Positions 16,246-24,000 of a stretch of DNA of 64,000 nucleotides are shown here, piece after piece. The DNA is from Pedococcus cremeus (GTDB lineage Bacteria; Actinomycetota; Actinomycetes; Actinomycetales; Dermatophilaceae): NCBI RefSeq assembly GCF_900111375.1, contig NZ_FOHB01000008.1, positions 1 through 64,000 of the forward strand, given 5' to 3'. The notes under the pieces were generated by a model. That model searched no databases. It was not told where the DNA came from and saw only the letters and a list, made by a program, of their open reading frames with translations. Position 1 is the stretch's first letter. Each line of letters starts with the position of its first letter. The position numbers and the translations under genes were made by a program.

Positions 16246-19029
16246 TCAGCCGTGACCGGCCGCTGCGTCCACCGTTGCGACCGTGTGGTCCTCGGCGAGG
16301 AGGCCCAGCTCGCGCGCCCGGCGGACGGCGGCGTTGCGCCGGTTGACGTCGAGCTTGCGCAGGATGTTGCGCACGTGGGTCCGGACGGTGTTCACCGAGA
16401 TGAACATCGTCCCGGCTATTTCCTCGGTGTTGAGCAGCTGGGCGAGGTGGCCCAGCACCTCGAGCTCCTTCGCGGTGAGCTCCTCGACCGGTGCGGGCTG
16501 CCCGTCCCGCGAGATCCGCGGCAGCGGCCTCGAGGCGTTGGCGGGGTTCGAGGCGGTCGAGCCGCCGGAGGCCCGCTGGGGGACCGTGCCCCGGGTGCTC
16601 AGCCACTGGTGGTCCCGAAGGAGCGAGGGGTCCGAGGCGAGCAGGCGCTGCACCATGGGGCCTCCCTCTCGGAACGGGCGACGCAGACCTTCTGGAGCGG
16701 CCAACCGGAGTGATCGGTCCAGCGCGGCCCTGGCCCTTGCGGTCTCGTGGTGCTGCAGGGATCGTGACCCCTCCGCGAGCAGGGCTAGCACCTCCGACTG
16801 CAGGCACGACGGGCGCCGGTGCAGATGACCGAGCCGGTCGTCGACCGCCGTCAGCTGACCGCGTTCGGCGAGCACCACTGCCGCGACGGCCGCGGCCTGC
16901 GGCTCGTCCGGGTGGCGCACGCCCTCGAGTGTGGAGAAAGCCAGCTGCGGCCTGCCGGCGGCGAGGCCCAGGCGCGCGGCCTCCAGCCGCATCCGGTCGG
17001 CCAGCCAGGGATCCCCGCTGGAGAGCCGTTCCGCGCCGGCGCCCAGCCGGGTGAGGGCGGACGCCAGGTCTCCGCCGGCGCGCTCCGCCCCGGCCACCAC
17101 CAGCTCGGACAGGCCCTGGCACAGCGGGTGGCCGCACAGCGCCGGTGAGGCCGTCGCCACGGCGGCGTGGTGCCTGGCCTGCTTGGGGTGGCACCGGTCG
17201 AGCGCGACCGCGCCCAGGGCGATGTGGGCTGCCGCCTCACCGTGGCACACGGCCGTCGAGCGCTTGCCGTCCGCCAGCGCGAGAGACTCCTCCGCGGTGC
17301 GGGAGGCCTGCGCCAGGTGGCCTTCGAGGGCGTCGACGACCGCGAGGTGGCCCAGCAGGTCGGCGCGAACGCCTGAGGGCAGGCCCGCCGGGTCTGCAGC
17401 GAGGGCGAGGCCGTCCTCGAAGTGGGAACGGGCCGCGCGCAGGTCACCCCGGCGCGTGGCCGAGATCCCCTGGCAGCGCCGCAGGAGCCCGAGCTGACCC
17501 GGGTGCCGCAGGCCGGCGGTGCGCTGGGCCTGGCGGGTCACCTCGTCGGCGGCCGTGGCCAGGCGGCCAGCCTGCTCGGCGGGGTCGACCATGGTGGCGC
17601 GTGCGGCGTCGACCACCGCGAGGGCGGCGTCGACGGAGGGCGACGGTGGCTCCGTGCCGGTCCCGTGGGCGGCGTCCGTGCGCGCCCGGGCGCGGGCCAG
17701 CTCCTGCGAGCACTCGTGTGCGTCGCCCCGGGCCAGGGCCACCGTGGCCCTGACCAGCGCGGCCGCGGGGGTCGCCACGTCGTCAGGGAGGCGGGTTGCG
17801 GCGCCCCATGCGGGGCCGGCGGCTGCCCCCTCCGAGAGCAGCACGCTGACCTGGTCGGACGCCAGCAGCAGCTCGGCCACCTCGGGCCACGCCTGGATCG
17901 CAGCCAGGTGGGTGAGGGCACGGTCCGGCAGCCCCTCGTGACGGCACCAGGTCGCGGCGGTCGAGTGCAGCTCGGTCCAGCGCCGAGGCTCCTCGTAGGC
18001 CAGCTGCGCCTGCAGCAGCTCCTTGAAGAAGGGGTAGTAGCGGAAGCAGCCGGGCTGCCCGGGTACCTGCTCCGCGAAGGTGTTGAGGTGCCCGAGCCCG
18101 GTCAGCAGGTGGCGCGCCTCGGGCCCGCACAGCGCGGTCACCAGTGCGGGGGAGAGCACGTCGGCCACGGAGGTCTCCAGGAGGAAGCGCCGCACCTCGG
18201 GTCGCTGCACGTCGAGCACCTCACCGAGGAGGTACTCGTTGACGTCGGCGCCTGCCGTCACGGCCGTCGCTGCCGCTCGGCCGGGCTGGCCGTCGTCGAC
18301 GAGCGCCCGGGCGGCGAACCGCAGCCCGGCTGCCCAGCCCCGCACCCGGGCGTTGACCGCCTGCACCGACTCCGGTGCGAGGCGGACTCCGGCGTTATGG
18401 AGGAGCTCGGCTGCCTCCCGGTCGGTGAAGGCCAGGTCGGCGACCCTGAGCTCGGTCAGGCCGTCGTCCAGCCGGTAGCGGTAGAGCGGCAGGACCGGGT
18501 CGACGCGAGTGACGAGCACGAGCCCGAGGCGGCCCATGGAGTGCTCAAGCAGGTAGTGCAGGTCGCGCGCCTCCTCGGGGCGCACGAGCTCGTAGCCGTC
18601 GAGGACCACCGTGAGCCGCTGCGGTGACGCGGCGACCCCCTCCGCGACCGTGGTGAGCTGCGACCGCGAGACCGTGTCGGCCCCCCTCGCGCCCGAGCGC
18701 GGCTCGGGCGCCGCGACGCCGAGCCGGCCCAGACAGCTGAGGAGGTCGGGCCACAGCGCCGTGTCCTCCTCGAACGTCACCCAGCCGGTGGGGGCGCGCA
18801 GCACGAGCTGGCGGGCCCAGTCCGCGACCAGGGTCGTCTTGCCGGTGCCTGCCGGGGCGCTGACGAGGGTGAGCCTCGTGCGCTCGGCCGCGGCGAGGTC
18901 GGCCAGCAGCCGGCGTCGCCGCACATGGGGCGTCGGGCTCTCTGGGATGCCGAACCGTGCCGCCGTCAGCAGCGAACGGGTGCTCCCCAGGGGTCTGGTG
19001 CCAGGGTGCCGATGCGGGGATGAGCTCAC
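16246..19029 (-). CDS. LAL (MalT-like) ATP-binding LuxR family transcriptional regulator
   Basis: 927 residues. N-terminal STAND-type ATPase: Walker A SAPAGTGKTT at about residue 57-66 and Walker B VVLDGYEL at about 141-148. A long TPR-like helical middle follows. The C-terminus is a LuxR HTH: LTAKELEVLGHLAQ, then SVNTVRTHVRNILRKL. Proteins of this class oligomerise with ATP and an inducer and activate promoters from sites just upstream of -35. It sits in the middle of a cluster whose promoters share TCACCC-N5-GGGTGA sites, making it the prime candidate to bind them; that link is inference. Its own promoter shows no such site but has 12-bp repeats. Confidence 0.92.
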   Translation of the reverse strand: MSSSPHRHPGTRPLGSTRSLLTAARFGIPESPTPHVRRRRLLADLAAAERTRLTLVSAPAGTGKTTLVADWARQLVLRAPTGWVTFEEDTALWPDLLSCLGRLGVAAPEPRSGARGADTVSRSQLTTVAEGVAASPQRLTVVLDGYELVRPEEARDLHYLLEHSMGRLGLVLVTRVDPVLPLYRYRLDDGLTELRVADLAFTDREAAELLHNAGVRLAPESVQAVNARVRGWAAGLRFAARALVDDGQPGRAAATAVTAGADVNEYLLGEVLDVQRPEVRRFLLETSVADVLSPALVTALCGPEARHLLTGLGHLNTFAEQVPGQPGCFRYYPFFKELLQAQLAYEEPRRWTELHSTAATWCRHEGLPDRALTHLAAIQAWPEVAELLLASDQVSVLLSEGAAAGPAWGAATRLPDDVATPAAALVRATVALARGDAHECSQELARARARTDAAHGTGTEPPSPSVDAALAVVDAARATMVDPAEQAGRLATAADEVTRQAQRTAGLRHPGQLGLLRRCQGISATRRGDLRAARSHFEDGLALAADPAGLPSGVRADLLGHLAVVDALEGHLAQASRTAEESLALADGKRSTAVCHGEAAAHIALGAVALDRCHPKQARHHAAVATASPALCGHPLCQGLSELVVAGAERAGGDLASALTRLGAGAERLSSGDPWLADRMRLEAARLGLAAGRPQLAFSTLEGVRHPDEPQAAAVAAVVLAERGQLTAVDDRLGHLHRRPSCLQSEVLALLAEGSRSLQHHETARARAALDRSLRLAAPEGLRRPFREGGPMVQRLLASDPSLLRDHQWLSTRGTVPQRASGGSTASNPANASRPLPRISRDGQPAPVEELTAKELEVLGHLAQLLNTEEIAGTMFISVNTVRTHVRNILRKLDVNRRNAAVRRARELGLLAEDHTVATVDAAAGHG

Positions 19030-19223
19030 AGCGCCATCTGCCCTTCTCCCCCGCCTGCTCGAGTGGATGGGCGCCGTCCGACGCCTGCGCCTTCAGGCTA
19101 TGCAGGTGGAGAGAGAGGCTGTATGAGCACATGGGAGGGCCTGCACCGGGCCGAAGGTCACGGGTTGCCTGGTCCAGAAGGATGAGAAGCCCCTGCGCGA
19201 GCAGTGGTCGGCTCTGGGCGTCC

Positions 19224-19271
19224 GAGGGCACACACGAGGGCACACACGAGGGGACACGCGAGGGGACACAC
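19224..19271. repeat. 12-bp tandem repeats upstream of the LAL gene
   Basis: Four units of CGAGGGSACACR lie in the 308-bp space between the LAL start (19029) and the SHOCT gene end (19338), about 200 bp upstream of the LAL start. Apart from these and a terminator, nothing else was seen in that space. Confidence 0.85.
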
Positions 19272-19274
19272 GAG

Positions 19275-19305
19275 GCTCCCGCGTGCACCGGTGACGCGGG
19301 AGCCG
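19275..19305 (-). terminator. Terminator of the SHOCT membrane protein gene
   Basis: GGCTCCCGCGT and ACGCGGGAGCC form a perfect 11-bp stem with a 9-nt loop, 33 bp past the stop codon. Confidence 0.8.
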
Positions 19306-19337
19306 TGCTCGGGAGCCGGGCTGCTGGAGCTGGTTGG

Positions 19338-19715
19338 TCAGGCGAGCGCCTTCTCCTTCAGCCGCTCGTACTCCGACTGGGAGATCTCGCCGGCGTCGAG
19401 CATCTTGCGGGCCTGGGCCACCTGGTCGACCGGGTTCGTCTTGGCTGCGACGTCACGGATGTAGGCCTCCTGCTGCTGCTGCATCGTCCTGGCCTCCTTC
19501 GCAGACCTCTCCGCCATGCCGTGGCCACGGGCGATCAGGTACACGAGGGCTGTCAGGAACGGCAGGAAGATCAGCGCGATGACCCACACCGCCTTGGCGA
19601 AGCCCCCGGTCTCGCGGTCCCGGAAGAGGTCCGTGAGGATCGAGAACATGACCATCAGGTAGGCCACGAACGCGAAGCTGATGATGATGAACCACACAAC
19701 GTCCCAGAAACTCAT
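19338..19715 (-). CDS. PLDc_N and SHOCT domain membrane protein
   Basis: 125 residues. Two hydrophobic segments (about 5-30 and 40-65) with TGGFAKAVWVIALIFLPFLTALVYL match the phospholipase D-nuclease N-terminal (PLDc_N) module, which has no catalytic residues by itself. The last 30 residues (DQVAQARKMLDAGEISQSEYERLKEKAL) form a SHOCT domain, a short oligomerisation module. AAGGGAG lies upstream of ATG 19715. A second SHOCT protein is at 23031, so both are probably parts of one membrane-linked response. Biochemical role unknown. Confidence 0.85.
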   Translation of the reverse strand: MSFWDVVWFIIISFAFVAYLMVMFSILTDLFRDRETGGFAKAVWVIALIFLPFLTALVYLIARGHGMAERSAKEARTMQQQQEAYIRDVAAKTNPVDQVAQARKMLDAGEISQSEYERLKEKALA

Positions 19716-19776
19716 TCCAGGGCTCCCTTCATCTTCGGGTGGGGCTCCGGCGGGTGGAGCTCCGACGGGGCCTCGC

Positions 19777-19792
19777 GAGAGAGGGCTCTCTC
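19777..19792. repeat. Short inverted repeat upstream of the SHOCT gene
   Basis: GAGAGAG and CTCTCTC flank GG, 62-77 bp upstream of ATG 19715. It may be an operator; the loop is too small for a terminator. Confidence 0.4.
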
Positions 19793-19892
19793 ACCACAAA
19801 CTCTGATGACGCGGGCCGCGCCTCACCTCATCTGCGGGGGGTGACTTCCGCCGCTGGTCCCGTCCAGCGCCTGGTCACGCCCCCGGCTGCCC

Positions 19893-20303
19893 TCAGCAGC
19901 TGGCCTGGAGGGCGGCCTGCAGGTCGAGGAAGGCGTTCTTCAGCTCGCCGACGTTGCGCCGCGCGGCGCTGACGTTGGCCTCCGAGGGGTCCTTCACCGC
20001 GGCGTCGACCGTCGTCTTCAGCTCGCTGCCCTGCTTCTTGACCTCGTTGATCTGCGGTGCGAACTGCTGCTTGGCCGTGGTTGACAGCTGGTCGATGTCC
20101 TGGCCGACCGCCTGCAGCTTCGTCTTGACCCCGTCGATGCCCTCGACCTTGACGTCCGTCTGCTTGAGGGCCTGCATCGACGACGCGAGCTGGTCGAGGT
20201 CCTGGCAGAAGGCCGGCGGTTCCGCGTTCGCGCACGCGGCCAACCCCCCGGGGACGAGAGCCAACCAGACGACTACTGCTGCAACGGGTCCGGCGCTCCT
20301 CAT
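19893..20303 (-). CDS. Coiled-coil lipoprotein of unknown function
   Basis: 136 residues. The N-terminus is a lipoprotein signal with lipobox GLAAC at about residue 20-24. The mature part is alpha-helical and heptad-rich (FCQDLDQLASSMQALKQ and later VKKQGSELKTTVDAAV), with Cys near both ends that could form a disulfide. ATG 20303 is supported by GAGGAGG nine bases upstream. Operator site D is shared with the divergent membrane protein at 20486; the expected minus-strand transcription start lies about 43 bp from the site centre, giving a leader of about 46 nt. Confidence 0.82.
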   Translation of the reverse strand: MRSAGPVAAVVVWLALVPGGLAACANAEPPAFCQDLDQLASSMQALKQTDVKVEGIDGVKTKLQAVGQDIDQLSTTAKQQFAPQINEVKKQGSELKTTVDAAVKDPSEANVSAARRNVGELKNAFLDLQAALQASC

Positions 20304-20383
20304 GGCGTCCGCCTCCTCTGGCCACTTCACGGCCTGGTCGTCCCCCCACGGCCCAGCGTCGGTCGGCCCGCCTCGTAGCGGCA

Positions 20384-20400
20384 TCACCCGGTCAGGGTGA
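20384..20400. promoter_or_regulatory. Operator site D in the divergent promoter region
   Basis: TCACCC-ggtca-GGGTGA, extended to 8-bp arms CATCACCC and GGGTGATG, centre 20392. -10-like hexamers GACGGT (20424-20429, plus) and GACGCT (20355-20360, minus) put transcription starts about 43-44 bp away in both directions. Confidence 0.72.
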
Positions 20401-20485
20401 TGTCCGCCGGGGGGGTCGCGCGTGACGGTGAGGAAGCACCGACACCGATGCGACTTCGTCCCGTCTGCGCAAGGAAGGGTGCGTC

Positions 20486-21886
20486 ATGGACAGCAGAGAC
20501 GTCGACAGCACCACGGCCCAGGGCACCACGGCCGACACCGCCGAGGTCGAGCGGCTGCGGGCCCGGGTCGCCGAGCTCGAGCGAGAGAAGGGGGGAGGCG
20601 AGGAACCCCCTGAGCCGGCGGGGCACCGGCGTTCACGCTGGTATGCCGTGGGGTCGGCCATCCTCCTCACGCTGGCGTGCATCCTCGCGCCGCTGTCCGC
20701 GACGGCGGTGTGGGCGAGCACCCAGATCTCCGACACCAGCCAGTACGTGCAGACGGTCGCGCCGCTGGCGGACGACCCCGCCGTGCAGGCAGCGGTCGCG
20801 AACGACGTCACGAACGCCGTGATGCAGTCACTCGACGTCGAGGGCTACACCCGCCAGGCGCTGCAGACCATCTCGCAGCAGCCGAACGTGCCGCCGCGGG
20901 TGGCCGCGGCCCTGCCCGGTCTCGCGGTGCCGATCGCCAACGGCGTCGAGAGCTTCACCCGCACGCAGGTGACCAAGCTGGTGCAGAGCCCGCAGTTCGC
21001 CGCGCTCTGGGAGCAGGTCAACACCGTGGCGCACCAGCAGCTCGTGAAGCTGCTGGAGGGGAACCAGGGCGGAGCGGTCAGCGCGCAGGGGAACACCGTG
21101 ACGCTGAACCTGGCGCCGGTCATCGACCAGGTGAAGACGCGGCTGGTGTCCCAGGGCTTCACCCTCGCCGAACGCATCCCCACGGTGAACCGTTCCTTCG
21201 TGCTCGTGCAGTCCGACGCAGTGACCAAGGGCCAGACGGCCTACCGGTGGCTCAACACCCTGGGCATCTGGCTGCCGGTGGTCGCACTCGTGCTCTTCGC
21301 CGGCGGCGTGCTCCTGGCCGGTGACCGCCGCCGGGCGGTCGTGCGCGGGGCGATGGGCGTCGCGGGCGCAGTGCTGGTCTTCGGGGTGCTGCTGGCGATC
21401 GCCCGGATCGCGTACCTGGACGCGGTGCCGCCGGACGTGCTGGGCCAGCAGGCGGCCGGGAACGTCTTCGACACCATCGTGCGCTTCCTGCGCACCGGCC
21501 TGCGCAGCGTCGCCGTGCTGGCCCTGCTGGTCGCACTGGTGGCGTTCCTCTTCGGGCCCTCCCGCGCGGCGGTCCGCACCCGCACCGCGCTGGAATCGGG
21601 CATCGGCTCGGCCCGGAGCGGCGCCGAGGCAAAGGGCTGGCGGGCCGGTCGGGTCGGTCCGTGGGTGCTGGCCCACACGCGGGCCCTGCGCGCCGGCGCG
21701 TTCCTCGCCGCGGGACTCGTGCTCCTCTTCTGGACCAGGCCGACGGTGCTGGTGGTCGTGGTGACCGCGCTGCTCGTCGGCGTCGCCCTCGCGCTGATCG
21801 AGTTCCTCGGCACGCCGCCGCCACCACCCGAGGCGGTCCCGGAGCACGAGCTCCAGGGCAGCGACCGGGGCCCTCGGCCGTCCTGA
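20486..21886 (+). CDS. Integral membrane protein of unknown function
   Basis: 466 residues. An N-terminal coiled coil (EVERLRARVAELEREK) precedes a membrane span at about 52-77. An extracytoplasmic region of about 180 residues follows, predicted helical (QYVQTVAPLADDPAVQ and similar). Further spans lie near 257-277, 288-310, 345-362 and 400-435, and a Pro-rich C-terminus ends the protein. No enzymatic motif is visible. AAGGAAGGG precedes ATG 20486. Operator site D and a leader of about 50 nt place it in the LAL-associated regulon, divergent from a lipoprotein that may act in the same envelope layer. Confidence 0.8.
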   Translation: MDSRDVDSTTAQGTTADTAEVERLRARVAELEREKGGGEEPPEPAGHRRSRWYAVGSAILLTLACILAPLSATAVWASTQISDTSQYVQTVAPLADDPAVQAAVANDVTNAVMQSLDVEGYTRQALQTISQQPNVPPRVAAALPGLAVPIANGVESFTRTQVTKLVQSPQFAALWEQVNTVAHQQLVKLLEGNQGGAVSAQGNTVTLNLAPVIDQVKTRLVSQGFTLAERIPTVNRSFVLVQSDAVTKGQTAYRWLNTLGIWLPVVALVLFAGGVLLAGDRRRAVVRGAMGVAGAVLVFGVLLAIARIAYLDAVPPDVLGQQAAGNVFDTIVRFLRTGLRSVAVLALLVALVAFLFGPSRAAVRTRTALESGIGSARSGAEAKGWRAGRVGPWVLAHTRALRAGAFLAAGLVLLFWTRPTVLVVVVTALLVGVALALIEFLGTPPPPPEAVPEHELQGSDRGPRPS

Positions 21887-21930
21887 CGGCTGCCCCCGCG
21901 GGCGCCGTGCGACGGCGGACCAGCGGGGGA

Positions 21931-21947
21931 TCACCCCACAGGGGTGA
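21931..21947 (+). promoter_or_regulatory. Operator site E upstream of the DUF7144 operon
   Basis: TCACCC-cacag-GGGTGA, extended to 7-bp arms TCACCCC/GGGGTGA, centre 21939. A TACAAC -10-like box at 21971-21976 puts the start at about 21982, again 43 bp from the centre. Confidence 0.7.
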
Positions 21948-22034
21948 GGCACCGCGGCGGCTCCGCGGCATACAACGAAGGTGTCAGAGAAAAGCCTGCG
22001 CGCCACGATGCGCGCACCTAGGACGGAGGCCACC

Positions 22035-22484
22035 ATGGCAACCACCACTCCGGGTCGGGCCGCTGCCAGCACCCGCGAATACAGCGCGGGCGCCGTGGGC
22101 GTGACCGTCTTCGCCGGAATCCTCATGATCATGACCGGTGTGTTCCACGCGATCCAGGGCATCGTCGCCCTCGTCAACAACAACTTCTTCGTGGTCGGCA
22201 AGGACTACGTCTTCACGTTCAACATGACCGGGTGGGGCTGGGCCCACCTCGTGCTCGGTGTCGTCGTCGCGACGGCTGGCTTCTTCCTGTTCCAGGGAGC
22301 CACCTGGGCGCGGACCGTCGCCGTCATCGCGGCCTCGCTCAGCATCATCGCCAGCTTCCTGTGGTTGCCGTACTACCCGATCTGGAGCCTGGCGGTCATG
22401 GCGTTCGACGTGTTCGTCATCTGGGCCGTGACGATGCACGGCCGGGACATCCTCCGGGCGGGCGAGGTGCCGGTCGGCAAGTGA
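22035..22484 (+). CDS. DUF7144-type four-TM membrane protein (copy 1)
   Basis: 149 residues with four hydrophobic segments. GILMIMTGVFHAIQGIVAL, TFNMTGWGWAHLVLG and FDVFVIWAV are conserved with the paralogue at 23419, including the GWGWxH motif between spans. ATG 22035 has GGAGG upstream; an earlier GTG at 21981 is in frame but begins a poorly conserved extension. It is the first gene of a four-gene operon (DUF7144, DUF6325, SHOCT, DUF7144) that follows operator site E. Function unknown. Confidence 0.85.
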   Translation: MATTTPGRAAASTREYSAGAVGVTVFAGILMIMTGVFHAIQGIVALVNNNFFVVGKDYVFTFNMTGWGWAHLVLGVVVATAGFFLFQGATWARTVAVIAASLSIIASFLWLPYYPIWSLAVMAFDVFVIWAVTMHGRDILRAGEVPVGK

Positions 22485-22540
22485 CCGTCCCTCTCCCACA
22501 ACCACGTTCACCCAGCAACTCCCATGAAAGGCAGCCAACC

Positions 22541-23020
22541 GTGACCTCGACCGCACCGACGACCACCGGGTCCGACGTCCACGGACCGGTCGACTTCGTC
22601 CTCCTCGAGTTCCCACGCGACCGTCTCACCGGTGAGGCCAGCAAGGCGCTGGTCGACCTGGTCGAGAGCGGCGTGATCCGGCTCTACGACCTGATGGTCA
22701 TCAGCAAGGACGAGGACGGCGGCGTGGAGGTGCTCGAGCTCGGCGACCCCACCGGGGCCGACGGCTTCGCGTACTTCTCCGGCGCCCGCAGCGGGCTCCT
22801 CGGCGACGACGACGTCGAGGAGGCGGCCTCGGCGATGCAGCCGGGCACGGTGGCCGCCCTCATCGTCTACGAGAACAGCTGGGCCATCCCGTTCGTCGCG
22901 GCCGCCCGCGGCAGCGGCGGTGAGCTGATCGCCAGCGCACGCATCCCCGCGCCGGTCGTCATGGAGGCCATCGAGGCGCTCGAAGCGCTCGACACCAGCG
23001 AGACCAGTGAGAGCGCCTGA
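22541..23020 (+). CDS. DUF6325-like soluble protein
   Basis: 159 residues. The core VDFVLLEFPRDRLTGEASKAL, followed by VIRLYDLMVISKDEDGGVE, matches the DUF6325 (formerly DUF1269-like) family, predicted alpha/beta. A helix near the C-terminus (VVMEAIEALEALD) may mediate oligomerisation. There is no membrane segment or catalytic motif. GTG 22541 is preceded by AAAGG. Second gene of the site E operon. Relatives usually sit next to SHOCT and DUF7144 genes, as here. Confidence 0.8.
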   Translation: MTSTAPTTTGSDVHGPVDFVLLEFPRDRLTGEASKALVDLVESGVIRLYDLMVISKDEDGGVEVLELGDPTGADGFAYFSGARSGLLGDDDVEEAASAMQPGTVAALIVYENSWAIPFVAAARGSGGELIASARIPAPVVMEAIEALEALDTSETSESA

Positions 23021-23030
23021 GGAGGACGCC

Positions 23031-23375
23031 ATGCCAGGACTGTTGCGAGGAGTCGCCCGCACCGCTGTGGTCGCCGGTACCGCCACGGCGGTGAGCGGCC
23101 GCGTGCAGCGCCGCCAGGCCGAGAAGTACGCCGAGCGCGACGCCAACATCTACGCCCAGCGCGAGCAGGCCTACTACGACCAGCAGGCTCCGCCGCCCCA
23201 GCAGGGCTACGCGGCCCAGGAGGCCGCACCGCCGCCACCCGCTCCCGCGGAGGCGCCGGCGCCCAGTAGCTCCGACACCATCGCCCAGCTCAAGGAGCTC
23301 GCCGAGCTCAAGGCCCAGGGCATCCTCACCGACGAGGAGTTCGCCGCGCAGAAGGCGAAGATCCTCGGCACCTGA
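23031..23375 (+). CDS. SHOCT domain protein
   Basis: 114 residues. The N-terminal 20 residues are mildly hydrophobic (LLRGVARTAVVAGTATAV). A basic, then Tyr/Gln-rich, then Pro/Ala-rich linker follows. The last 32 residues (IAQLKELAELKAQGILTDEEF, then AAQKAKILGT) form a SHOCT domain. GGAGG precedes ATG 23031, 10 bp after the previous gene. Third gene of the site E operon and related through its SHOCT module to the protein at 19338. Confidence 0.85.
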   Translation: MPGLLRGVARTAVVAGTATAVSGRVQRRQAEKYAERDANIYAQREQAYYDQQAPPPQQGYAAQEAAPPPPAPAEAPAPSSSDTIAQLKELAELKAQGILTDEEFAAQKAKILGT

Positions 23376-23418
23376 AGAACCGACGGCGCGGCTCCGGCCG
23401 CGCGGAAGAGAGGCTGTC

Positions 23419-23910
23419 ATGGCAGCCACCACCACACCTCACGGATCCCGCACGGGCTCGTCGGTGTCGACCGGCACACCGGGCCCACTCCTCACCGCCG
23501 GCGTCTTCATGCTCCTGGTGGGCGCGTTCCACGTCGCCCAGGGTGTGGTCGCGCTGGCCAGCGACACCTTCTTCGCGGGCGGCAAGTCCTACTGGTTCCA
23601 GTGGCAGCTGACCGGCTGGGGATGGGTGCACGTGGGGATCGGCGTCCTCGTCGCCGTCACCGGGATCGCGCTGATGCGCAGGGCCGGCTGGGCGCGCACC
23701 GTGGCGCTCATCCTCACCAGCTTCAGCATCATCGGCAGCTTCCTGTGGATGCCGCACTTCCCGCTGTGGAGCGTGTCCGTCCTCGCCCTCGACGTCTTCG
23801 TCATCTGGGCGGTGACAACCAGGACCCGGCCCGTGCACCACGCGGCCCAGGCGCGCGAGGAAGAGGTGCCGGCGGGCTACCACACCCCGCCGCCACCGAT
23901 GACCTGGTGA
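23419..23910 (+). CDS. DUF7144-type four-TM membrane protein (copy 2)
   Basis: 163 residues, a clear paralogue of the 22035 product: GVFMLLVGAFHVAQGVVAL, QWQLTGWGWVHVGIG and LDVFVIWAVT align block by block. GGAAGAGAGG precedes the ATG. Last gene of the operon, followed by a strong hairpin. Retention of two copies in one operon suggests a hetero-oligomeric membrane complex; that is inference. Confidence 0.85.
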   Translation: MAATTTPHGSRTGSSVSTGTPGPLLTAGVFMLLVGAFHVAQGVVALASDTFFAGGKSYWFQWQLTGWGWVHVGIGVLVAVTGIALMRRAGWARTVALILTSFSIIGSFLWMPHFPLWSVSVLALDVFVIWAVTTRTRPVHHAAQAREEEVPAGYHTPPPPMTW

Positions 23911-23945
23911 GGATGTCGCGCGACGACGTCGCGGTGACCGACCGA

Positions 23946-23979
23946 CCGACCCGGGACAGGGGGCCCCTGCCCGGGTCGG
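23946..23979 (+). terminator. Terminator of the DUF7144/SHOCT operon
   Basis: CCGACCCGGG pairs with CCCGGGTCGG, and inside it CAGGGG pairs with CCCCTG around a single G, with one bulged A. The long stem begins 36 bp after the stop codon. Confidence 0.8.
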
Positions 23980-23987
23980 CGCGGTCC

Positions 23988-23993
23988 TAGACT
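23988..23993 (+). promoter_or_regulatory. -10 box of the PLP decarboxylase gene, leaderless
   Basis: TAGACT is 7 nt before GTG 24001, just after the preceding terminator. Confidence 0.6.
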
Positions 23994-24000
23994 CCACCGC

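Noticed and set aside
19823..19844. A sixth copy of the TCACCC/GGGTGA operator
   Set aside because: The left arm is TCACCT and the spacing is 10 bp instead of 5; no start codon lies at the conserved distance.
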